Below, piece after piece: positions 1 to 11,500 of a stretch of 64,000 nt of DNA. Origin of the DNA: Meandrina meandrites (lineage: Eukaryota; Cnidaria; Anthozoa; Scleractinia; Meandrinidae); the NCBI GenBank assembly GCA_963693305.1, contig OY855905.1, positions 45,941,395 to 46,005,394 of the forward strand, in the 5' to 3' direction. The notes beneath the pieces were generated by a model. The model ran no database searches. It was not told the origin of the DNA and saw only the letters and a program-made list of their open reading frames with translations. Position 1 is the first letter of the stretch. Every line of letters begins with the position of its first letter. Position numbers and translations under genes: made by a program.

Positions 1-1450
1 CTCAAGTAAGACAGAATGCCCCCCTCCTTATTTTTCGCTCTTCGTTTTTTGCATTTCTCTAAAGGGGTCTTGACATGCAGATGTGAGGATAAATAAAAGA
101 TTAATGTCGGGTGTTTTGTTTTGAATTTTTGATACGCGCTCTAGCAGGTTGGAGGTCTGGAATCGAGAAAAGTATGGAGTTTGGGACGTGTGGAATCGGA
201 ACAAGGAACCTTGAACTTAAAACTACCCACAACACCTTTCGGAATTGTCGCGTGCACTTTTTCCGACGTTTCTCGACGGCAGTTCTGTTTGCTCTTCATC
301 ACCGATGTTCGCTGTTTTGTCATGAAAACAACTTCGCTGTATGCCTGTAAGGAAGGGAAATTACGAGGTAACTGCCGTTGAAATGGTTGAAATGTCAGTC
401 GAGTGTCCCCTCTGCTGTTTTCAAACACGATTTATTCTCTTTCATTTGAGCTGTAATGCATTCATAGGGCGTTTTTTAATTCTGATGGTTTTAGATATAT
501 CTGCGATGCATGATGAACTTACAGCGTTGAACGGCTATTACTTCTTTATTCCGCTCCGTGGAAAAATGGTTACACACGGAGAAAGAAAATACGACACATG
601 TTTAAATGCAAATTTGAATGGAAAACAAATGTTGAATAACAAAAGAAAAACTCCAAGACCAATCATAAGCTGAATTAACAATTCCAGGGAAATAGATTAC
701 AATTCAAATAACAACCGTCAAATACTTTCGCAATAACAACAAGGCAAGCTGATGAAGCGCCTCGTCTTGACGAGTCCCTCAAAGCGGCAGAAAACATGAA
801 GATCGTCGAAATTGGCAAGTTTACACAGCTATAAATATTTCAGTAAGACGATACCGTAAGGTTTCTTTCTGTAGTGACATTTTTCATTGTATCTTCTTTT
901 CGACTGTGTTCGTTTAATTGAAATAGACCGCCTCACTTTTTCAAAATTAAAGTTTGAATCTGATCCGTTTTCGCGTGTTTCATCAAGGCGTGTGATAGGG
1001 GTGTCGTTAATGCTGGCTTGATTCGAACTCAATGTTCGAAAGTTGTGGTAAATTTAAGCCTTGACATTGGTCGCTACGAGCGCTCGTTCGGGTGAAACGA
1101 AAATCCTTAAAAACTCGAAAAAAAAAAATAATGCGGTAAAGCGGATTGTGGTTTTAGTATGATTACATGAAAGTCTTGTAGCACACAAGAAATAAACAAA
1201 ATCTATTTTTCAAGCCAGATCAACTAAACCGCTTTTACAGAGAGAGCCTCTTAATAAGCTTCATGATTGTGTACTGCGAATACCCGTGTGTATGTAATTC
1301 ATTATCAAGCTTTTGCAATCAACTCGACAATCGACTAAAATCGGTTAGTTCTTCATATATGTTATGCCACACAAAACCGTATAAATTCCCACTTTACGAA
1401 AGAAAAGTTTATCCCTCAATTAAAAGGAATTGTAGACGCCCGCAGAACGG
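1..1450. other. 5' flank, no gene recognised
   Basis: AT-rich sequence with only short overlapping open frames on both strands. No splice-flanked signal peptide exon for the receptor could be seen here, and no repeat that I can name. Confidence 0.4.
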
Positions 1451-1604
1451 TAGTGAAGCAGCTCTCGTAAGCTTGGTTTTCTACTGGTCCTCTAGTGTAG
1501 TAGATGCTATTGTTTTTGGTACAGGGGGCATTGTCTCGTTGTTGTTTACTTGTTCTCTCGAAGGGTTGCAAACCATTTACGTGAGACCTTGCGAGCGCTG
1601 CTAC
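1451..1604 (+). mobile_element. Short MITE, copy 1 (inverted relative to copy 2)
   Basis: About 154 bp with inverted ends: aagcagctctcgtaagcttg at the left and a matching gcgagcgctgctac at the right. Its body matches the reverse complement of 2023-2165 along its length, including the tctactggtcctctag core. A non-autonomous DNA element is the simplest reading; no clear target duplication was found. Confidence 0.55.
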
Positions 1605-2022
1605 CAATCCTTGCAAAAACCTTTTTACATAAGGTCAGCTATCACAGGAAAGCCACATTCGTTTAAAACATTGTACAGTCCACCCACACTTGTGGGCCTC
1701 TGATTAGCAATGAACTCCAAGGTAGCGTCGCATGGGTTCAGAGTTCGGTTGTCAAGGAAACGAATCTCTCGCGGCGTTATTTAAGCCTAGACTCTCTGCA
1801 ACCACGTTCCATTCATCCCCACTTATAAGAACAACAGAGTTGCGTTTCTGATATTTTAGGGAACATGCATCACAAAAACCGACAAAATAATTTTTACACA
1901 AGGGAAATTTTTCAAACAACGCGAGTTCTTGCTGTGTCGTGTCCACTCGTGTGAACAGTTCATGATGTCGTCCCCGCATCATGACCACTTATGCAACAGA
2001 GCTCAAGTCAACGATGGGGTCA

Positions 2023-2165
2023 TGTAGCAGCTCTCGTAAGGTCTCACATGAGTGGCTGAGAGAACAATAGAACAAACAACAAGAACAATGCCCCTAGCCC
2101 CCAAAACAATAGCAGCTGCTAACTAGAGGACCAGTAGAATTACAAGCTTATGAGAGCTGCTACAC
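2023..2165 (-). mobile_element. Short MITE, copy 2
   Basis: It starts tgtagcagctctcgtaagg and ends with its inverted form (tatgagagctgctaca). It lies in opposite orientation to the copy at 1451-1604, about 420 bp away, so the pair could also form a larger cruciform. Confidence 0.55.
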
Positions 2166-2364
2166 TACTGAATTTACAAGCCATAAATAAATAAACTTTT
2201 CCATTTTTTGATACTATTAAATGTTATCTCTCCCTTGTCATGTAAAATTTGGAAATTAGGCGCTATTTCAAATAATTCAACGTCAACTTGTCGTAAAAGT
2301 GGAGGTTCCCTTTAAATAAGCATTAGTGACGAGTAGATAAGATGGACTATTCTTATGTTGTCAG

Positions 2365-2595
2365 GCATCTCCTGTTATCAGTGTTCGAGCAACACGTCAT
2401 TTGCCGACTGTGCAACGAAACAAGATTTAGTCAACTGTACATTTCCCAGGAACTACTGTTTCAAAAAAAACGATACAGCAGGTGATATGAACGATCAAAA
2501 AGAAGTTTTCTACAAAGGATGCACCTCAGCGGATCAATGCATACAAAAGGAGAAAAATTATTTGGAATGCTGTGAAGATAACCTTTGTAATACGG
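2365..2595 (+). CDS. Exon: LU (Ly6/uPAR) domain 1
   Basis: A 231-nt exon between an acceptor (ttgtcag) and a GGTAAG donor, phase 1 at both ends. It encodes a complete three-finger module: it opens ISCYQCSS, carries 10 cysteines, and closes with the family signature CC-x4-CN (CCEDNLCN). A symmetric 1-1 exon holding a whole domain is the classical form for exon shuffling and duplication. Its first 30 bases are almost identical to those of the next exon. Confidence 0.88.
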
Positions 2596-5500
2596 GTAAG
2601 CCTAAACTTCCAATAACAATTGATAAAATAGATATCAGAAGGAAATGAAAAAAACTTAAACTGCGTAAAATGAGTTGTGAAACTGATTAACATTTATAAA
2701 CTACGGAAAGTAAATATAACAACCTTTTTTGTGTAGACATCTCCTGTTATCAGTGTTCAAGCAACAAATCATTTGCTGACTGTGCAAGGAACCAAACAAG
2801 AGTGAACTGCAGATTACCACTGAACCGCTGTGTTAAAGCCATACATAGTTCAAAGGGTGACGAGAAAATTGTTACATACTATAAAGGGTGCTCCAGGCCT
2901 GATCAATGCACAGAAACAGCCCAGAAACCATTTGCGGAATGTTGCACAGGTGACATGTGTAATAAAGGCAAGTTACGAATAGTTACCTAATTTGATTGAT
3001 TTGTTTTTCCTTGTAGTAGAACAAGTAAAAATGAACAAGTAGACATAGACAATTAATATTGTGGCGTGGTCTCTTTACCGAGACGATGTCTTTCTATAAA
3101 TCGACCGTTTAATTCACACGTGGCCCAACCTCAGTATGCGAGCTTCTTTTATCACATTGCGTATTAGGGACAGTGAAGATAAGAGTTTGGCTGTATAGCA
3201 TCTCGTAAGTAATAAGTTATCATGTTTCTTGGTTAGAGATTGTATGGAAAATATTCATGTCGCTTACAAATGACATAACAAGCGATATATAACGGTTTCC
3301 TCTGTACTCATTTATGTTGTCTTCTTGTCATTTCTTAGTTGTGATTTTGATATTAAAGCGTTTAGGCGTCCTAGCTCAAAAAATCCTTTAACACCTAAAA
3401 CGCAACAAAATTATAAAAAATGACAAGAAGACAACATAGGTAAGTTCAGTCGCTTTCTCGCTAACTTTTCTTATATCCTCTGATTGCCTGGAGCCAAATT
3501 TTGTAACTTTTTACAGGCATTTATTACCGGAATAAAACAGGAATACAGATTAGAACAAGCTGCCAGGTCTAAGAAAACATTTATCGGACACAACGAATTC
3601 TGAAATTCAATTTAGAGCTTTGGTGCTTTGTGTAGGTATCCGACCATACAGAGGCGATGGACTTCTTCCCATCTTAATTCATGTATGACCCATATAGTAC
3701 TGCACAGGGTTTAAGATACCGAATGTTTTACAATTGTACAGAGAGTGTTCGTTAAATTGTAGCTGTACTGTGTTTGAGGAATGGAATGCTACAAAAAAGT
3801 TTAGTTAAAAGCCATCTCGCACAAACGCCATGGGTCTCGGTTAAATTTAAGCTATTTTGTAACCCCACGTATTCATAGCTCATCGGAGGGTTTAATCGTG
3901 CAAATGTACTCGTTGGGCACAAATAGGCTGTCGGTGCCTCCCTCACAGCGATGACTTGTGTTCCCGCTCCTTTCTGCCTGAGGGCTCGCTTGTTTCCATA
4001 GCGTATTCTGGCTTGGAGCGCTTGGGAGTGAGGGCTGTACAGGCCCGCAAATGATCCCGGCCCGCAAATGATCCCGGGACCGCAAATGATCCCCAAATTG
4101 GACCGCAAATGATCCCAGGAGCAGAAAAATAGAATGGCTTGGACTCAATGACTTGGACAGTACATGTAACTATTCCTTTGGAGGTTTCTCGCGTCGAAAC
4201 GATATAACGCAGTCGGAATAAATTGTAAATAGCTAAAACCCTATATCAAATTAAAGCTTATTGAGCTGGCTGGCTTTCAATCTATAAAAACCATTTTGTA
4301 GTAGAATGAAATGTCAATCTTTTAGGAACCTCGAAACATGAGCGCCTAAGTCGCCTTTTGAAGGCTACAAATCAAATTGAGCGAATTTAGTATTTCGCTA
4401 ATTTGATTTGTTCTTTAGTTTCCGGACCCCAAACGCTAAAAAATCGTGTCAGCGTTTTGTTTTGCTCGTGATAATTCCAACGAAAACCGTCTCGGCCGAG
4501 TGCATACACGTCATATGGGTGTCAATCAAGAGAAGAATTTTTACCTCGGTCAAATCACGCTTAAAGCCCTGGCCAAACGGTAACGCAAGAGGACGCAAGT
4601 ATTCGCAGTGGACGAAAAGAAAGCGGATGTTGCCGAAGAGTTGATACTGAAGTACGGCAAAGGGCAAATTACCGAAGACGAAATTTGTCCAAAATGCGGA
4701 AAAAAATTTCGCAGCTATTCAAGTGGGGTATTTGAGGGAAAGAATGGCCTTTTGCAGGTCTATGCCGACGACTGTGTGTTTTGTGAGGATTGCTTAGCAG
4801 AGTCCGATTAGCTGAGCTGAAAGTCAAACCATTAAAACAAAACTGATGAACATACTAGCCTCTGAACAAATTGGACCGAGACTAGGTTTTAAGGACAAGA
4901 TTGTTTAACAACAAAAGATGACAAAAGTGGGCGATATTTGACTTATTTCGTCATGATTAAGCTTTAAACTCTCCTTTTATTTTTGTAAGAAAATGTAAAC
5001 GTCTGAACACTCGCTCTCGCCCTCTAACTTTCATGCGCTTGAAATCCTTGTATTTTCCCGTTGTCAGTTATCTTGCATGTTTTTATTACTCGAAAGATGT
5101 ATCGACTAAAACACTCAGTTTTGGGCTTTTGTTATGGTGGGGTTATTTATTACAAAAATCCGGTTTTTTGTTGGACTGTTAAAACTTTATTTCTCGTTTT
5201 AAATCAGTGCATATTGAGGCGCTATAATAATACTAGTAAGAAAAAAAAAATGTTACGGTTTTATGGTAATCCCTGACGTTGAATGGAATTTCGATTCAAA
5301 TCGTTCAAATACTGTTTAATATTTTGTAATTTTGCTCATTTTGCTTGCGTTACCTTTAAGGTGGCCCGCGGCTATTTTTTGGGAACGGAGGTGCTCTTTT
5401 CTAAATCGAGTTTTGGGCATGTAAACCTCAACCGATTTTTCTGATTTTTGGCAATCGAAATAACAAATGTTCAAAGTTTATAAAGCTTTTAATTATAGGG

Positions 5501-8500
5501 CAAACAAGGCAAACGATCACGAGATATTAGCGTTTTTGAAAAAATATATTTATGAAAAAAACGTGAATATTTTCCAAACGCGACGATAGATTTTTTTCTA
5601 ATTAGTGTCAACTAGTTCAAATTATCCAAGTAATAATGTGAGCAAGTTTCAACGAAATCTGCTGGGTAGAAATTGCTGCACAGTTGACTGTTGAATTTTT
5701 GCTTCAAAATATTATGCTTGGGTATAATTGGGAGCTGTTACAACAACGTTTAAGTAATGCTAAGATCCCAGGGATTATTTGAAAGCTTAATGCAATCTAA
5801 AACGTTGCTGAAAAGTATGGAAAGATCGGAAACTCCTAGCAAAAGTTGTAAATAGATGAAGAGGAAGAGGTTTACGATGCGTAAATTGTGAATTTTGAAA
5901 TATTCATTTGTTTCGGATTTAAAAAAAATCTACCGATTTTTTTTCTTTTATTTTTAAGTATGAGAAAATACAACATATATGCATATAAGTCCTACTTGTG
6001 TCCATGGATTTTTTTTCCGTTGCACAAATATTTTTTAGGCAGAACCGCTTGTAGGAATTTTCTTAGACAAGTCTCCCTTGCAGGAATTTCTTTTGGGGAA
6101 GTCACCATCCCCCCCCCCACCCCCTCCACCCGCCGGATATTTCTAATGGTCCGCCTTAAAGAAAATAAAATAGATTATGTCAATTTCAATCCACTCTCCA
6201 AATTTATGAGTCCACACTTTTCCTCCTCTTATGGGGAGGCCATCATTTCCGTTCCGGGGATCATTTGCGGTACAATCTGGGGATCATTTCCGGTCCTGGG
6301 ATCATTTGCGGTCCAATTTGGGGATCATTTGCGGTCCCGGGATCATTTGCGGGCCTGTAGGGCTCCTGGTGGGAATATGTAACTATATTTCTCTTTCGAA
6401 TTTGTTAGCTATTAAATGTTTAGCTTAATTATTGATTTATTCTATTTTGCTAGAGTCAGGCCTCAATTGCTTTGAATGCAGTAGCACAGTGTCTCATGAG
6501 GAATGCCATCAGCATCAACAAGTAATTACGTGTAAGAGCTCCATGGACGATCGTTGTTTTTATGCGTCGATACAACAGGCCTCCCAGGATGGTTCCAGTG
6601 TCACCAAACTCTTTAAGCATGGATGTATCAACAGTAATGATTGCAATAACACTGCGAAACTTTTTGATGAGTGCAGTACTTCCAGTGGGAAATGTGACGT
6701 GCGATGCTGCAGCGAAAACCTATGCAATGAAGGTAACATTACATAGACATGTCAATTTGTATTCTGGCTTTACTTCTCTCTAAGCATCTCCTTGTTCATA
6801 TAGTAGCTTCTGCTTTTAAAACTTTAAGTTTGGACAAGAGGCGTATAACTGCATTTTTCCTACAATTTGCAGTTACTAAAGCTAAAGCTAATTTGGAGTG
6901 GTAAACAATAATAACTGATTGCCATGCGCGACCATAACAATTTACATGGTAACAAATGTATCATGTCTTGGGAATTACCATGACATGAAATGTTATTTAC
7001 GAAGATACCAAAACAAGGGATTTTAATATGCTGTTTTTCACATAAGTTTCTATTCTTAATCGACTTAATATTTCTTTTGTCAGCGAACGAAGCGGATGCA
7101 CCAACCCAAGAGGATCCAACGCAAGAAAATGCGATCTCCAATATAAAGATTGCCTACATATCATTCGCTGTCGCCTTTGTTTTGTTGTTGTTGTGTTTCG
7201 TGGTGGCCTTCTGCAGCTACAAGAAGTCCACCCGCAAGCGGATAGAAAGGTTACATATAATAGTTGCTAACTCTGTTTCGCATGAAATTTCTGAGCCGTA
7301 ACATATGGGAGTTCCAGTAAATTCAAAACCCCAGCTCGAGTGCAATGTGATTTTGAACGTGATGGACGGCGAGCAATCGCAACTAAATCGCTCCTAGCTA
7401 AATAGGACTAACACTCTAATGAGCTTGAAAAGCATTGCCTGAATAGGCCTGAATAGAGCTGAACGTGGAGAATGGTTAGCTCTGAAGTGATTGCAAGGGT
7501 AACACGCTAAATACTGATTTTAAGTTTTAAAAATTTAATTTCTTGATTTTGATGAACATTGTTTATGATTATAAAGTTCCGTTGTGCCGCTGGATCCTTC
7601 AAAAATCATAAGCACATCACGTGACTCGGGCATTTGTCTTATACCCGGACTTGTCTTTACTTGGTCGACCGATAAACTTGGATGTGCCAGAATCATCCAA
7701 AAGTCCCTTTCCCAATGGGAGTTTGTTTTTGTCACCCAGGAAATATTATATAGGGGTTTAGCTCTGGGATTCTAGAACATTTAGCAGCAATTTATCCTTC
7801 GGAGACAGTTTGTCTGCAGTTGCCATGGAAACTGTCTCTTGACATACATATTCAGTTTTTTTATTTTTCCAAGGGTTAATAATTTACTAAGACCTTTAGC
7901 TTCAGTCTAAGCGCTTGTTAGTACACATTAGTACAATAACGGCCTTTACTATATATTTGTCAGAGAAATGTTGCGAATGCATGCTATGTAAAACTAAAAC
8001 TTGTTGCAAAACCGTTGCAAAAACAATTGCGTTAACCAGTGTTTATCGTTATTCTAGGTCAACTCGGTCACGACGCGACATTATTCCTCTAGATAGATGG
8101 GAGCTTCTTCCCGAGCAAGTAGAATACGAGGAAGAGCTTGGGCGAGGAGCGTTTGGTGTGGTTTACAAAGCAATTCTGAAGAAGCGACCAGGAATAGAAG
8201 TGTTTGACACCAGAGAGGGGCTGGAGTCAAAGGAGGATAACCAGGTGGTTGCTGTGAAAGAATTGCAAGGTATATATTCTTGAATGAGTTTTGTTTGTTG
8301 GTGATATATAACATCGGAGGGCTTGGAATTTTAAAACAACACCCTATTATTGCATTGTTACATCAGAGAATTTAGAATTTTTGCGGCAGCTGTGGCTTCC
8401 CTTAACAATCAAAATCCAATTCTGTTCATGTGTGGCTTATCAATAACTAATTGGTAGCTAAGAAACCGAATGCAGCTTGTTTTTACCAGAGGTTCATTTA

Positions 8501-11500
8501 TCTTTCAACTCGCAAAATGGCAAAATGACCCGAAATTTGCTATCACATACACTTCTCGCGTAGAGCACCAGACCACGTGGAGAAATTTGGAAAGAAAAAG
8601 TCCTTTAAAGTGCCCATAACGTAAAATGTTTTTTTTATTTCTTAGCTGATTCTACATTTCACCCACTGAACTTCTGCGAAAAAATTTCGATTTGGATAAA
8701 ACGCAATTTTTTATGATTTTTTTTAAGACGTTTAAATCTGCCGCCATTTTGGTCCCCCATTCGCACCAGTCTTCCTCAGTTTGAAGTGAGTTGTGACGTA
8801 GGGTTCAGGAACACGTGGTTTGAATCGTGACTTATCTGACTTGTAAACAAGTGGGAATTGTGCTTCAGAGTCGGAAAGGTGCGTTACTGCTCTTTGTTAC
8901 AACGTTAATGATCCAGAAAACAACAACATTCTTTATGCAAATTCTTGAATGTACGTCGTTTTTGAGCCATTATTCTTGTGATCAGCGGCAGGGGTGGGCG
9001 GCAAGAAAAAAGAATTTTGAAATTTTTAAAAATTCATAAAAAAATCGAAAAATCGAAAAATTTTTCTGCAGACGTTCATTGGGTGAAATGTATATGGGCA
9101 CTTTAATTTTCTTCTAATAATTTTATAAAATAATTTCACGGCAAAAGCAAAGTTTACCAAGCTGAACAAAAATAAAAAATAAAGAAAAGGTTTTAATTAT
9201 TACAGAAAGTGGTATTTGGTAGGTTTTTTGTTTTACCAAACGCGATACAGGATGATGGAATTCAAGGCAAACAGGTGGTGTTCACAAACCAGAACTCTGT
9301 TTTTGGCAAGTGGTTTAGGTCATACTAAAGTATTGAATTCACTATTGCATCGACCTGGCTCAGGCTTGGCTTAGACGACAGGGCGATTAATAAAGAAAAA
9401 TCGAGAAGACTATAGAATGGGACTTCGCTGTTTGGTATTAAACAATTCTCGCACGTCGCACATTAACAAAACACAGTACAGAACACGAGAAAAACCGTAA
9501 TTTTTGGGTTGCGTTAGTTACTTTGGAATCTTGGAAGCCTGCAAACTTACAAGTAGAGCTGATCATGTTTTAAATCGTAAAACCGTTTTACCACATAACT
9601 CAGATGCACGAGAGTGCTGTTTAAGTGCATTTTTGAGAAACGTTTATTTATGTTTGTTATAACACTTTAAAACTTTCATATCTGGGGGTGTTTTCTGTTC
9701 CTCCTTTTTCTCTCGTTTCTATGGCACATGATAACAACTACAAGTTCATAAAAGAAATCGAGCAAAAGCACTTGAGTGACCATTGAGACCAATTCGCCAA
9801 GGTTCAGACCAGAAAATGTTTTTTCTCCCTTTACTTATTCGTTGCTAGATGATCCAAGTGAAGTGCAAAAAGACGAGTTCCTGTTTGAGATAGCGATGAT
9901 GAAGTTGTTGGGTGCACACCAGAATATTGTGTCCCTGGTTGGATGTTGTACACTGCAGGAGCACAAGTTCCTGGTGATAGAGTACGTTCCGTTTGGTGAC
10001 CTGTTACAGTGGTTACGACGCAAGAGAAGCACGGTATGGAGTGATTACATTCTTGAACACTTCGCAGATCAAATTCATTCATTTCCGGTTTTACTGTCGC
10101 TAATGCATTTACTACGTCATCTTATTTTTATTATAAAAATGCATGCCTAAAATGGAAAATAAAAAGCTGAAAAATTTAAATTTCACCAAGTATTTTTATC
10201 TCGCTTAGCTTGATCTAAGTGCGTTACAAAACGCAGCCAAAAAAGGGGAATGTCCGGTATGCGACGCCCCAAGGAATGTCCCCCATAAGTTTGCCGTTCA
10301 TCCGTTCCAATTCTGTCCCAAACCAATTGATAGATAAAAAAGACAAATTCTTTTAACAGACCGGCAAAATTTTTTTTCAGACTGAATGAATTACTTTTAA
10401 GGTGGCTCACAGTACATTAGGTCTTCTTGTTTTTGGCATTCTAATACAGCTTGCCCGAAGGTGCGGATGAAAAATGTTTAATGTATAAACCAGTAAAGTT
10501 TTTATCAGAGGCCGATCCAACAAAATTTGTTGATATGGCAATGACTTTTGATGTCAAAGCTTGCTTAATTTGTTTATTGATAAAACCAGTAAACATTTGT
10601 ATTAAAGGTATTCTTAAATTACAAAGATTGAAAATGCCGAGGTTATTGTTTATTTGTATAATAGGAACAGTCCCCACGAAATTCAGTCCCGTAAAGGAAA
10701 TTGATCTGATTGTCGCTACGCCAGAGGAATTGGGCTGCTTTCCGTTCCTTTAGTTTTCTAGTGTCCTACCGTCAAAGTTCTAAATAATGACAATTAATTA
10801 TACTCATGTATACTGCTACTGTTTCTCGTTAAACACACTGGCTATATTCTAGATCAATCCAAATGGGGAGACCGGTGGACAGACGACCGAGAAATATTAT
10901 GATGACAAGGGAGATTTTGACCCAAAACAAAGCAAATCTTTTCAAGTGAGTTGCTTACATTAAAGGATTAAATCATGAAATAAATAGTTCAAAAACTCAT
11001 TAATAATTCATTAAGAAAATACAAAAGAAATTAATGCTTAATGAGTGTCTTTATATCTGATAAAGACACGGCTAAACTTTACGTCCATTTTCTAGGCAAA
11101 ATAACCCCAAACCTTAATATGAGTGCAAGAGTGAGTTGTTCTACATCAGAAGATTTTGAAGCCGTCCAATAAATTCGCGGTTCGAGTTTTAAACTTGATA
11201 AAACACTGCTGCTCATTTATTAAACATTACATAAACAGTTTAAGAAACAAATAGGTTTAAGGTGCTGACACAGGAAGTGGCAGGTTGAAGGGATACTGGA
11301 CATATCGTAGCGATTAATGTAGCAGCCGTGTCATGTACGCATTTTAGGCCTGGATACACGGTACAATATTTCGTGCAACATTTTTCGGACGTTGTGCACA
11401 AGCGCTCTATTATTTAGTTCAGCAACATTACAGTTCTGGCGTTTCCGAAGACGTTAACAAAATGGCGACGGTAATCAGATAAATGAGCCAAAGAAATTTT

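Larger units (their letters stand above)
4040..6357. mobile_element. Candidate DNA element ending in inverted CCGCAAATGATC arrays
   Basis: The left end begins CAGGCCCGCAAATGATCC and the right end is its inverse. Both ends are short arrays of a 14-19 bp unit (ccgcaaatgatccc), four copies at left and about six at right. TA flanks both ends (4038, 6358), and AGGGCT also occurs just outside both. No transposase is visible in the 2.3 kb, so it is probably non-autonomous. It lies in the LU2-LU3 intron. Confidence 0.5.

Noticed and set aside
1263..1703. 146-codon + strand ORF
   Set aside because: Overlaps a MITE and has no domain, splice or signal-peptide support.
4608..4811. Start of the zinc-ribbon frame at a GTG codon
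   Set aside because: Animal genes rarely start at GTG; the frame more probably begins at a splice acceptor or is not a gene.
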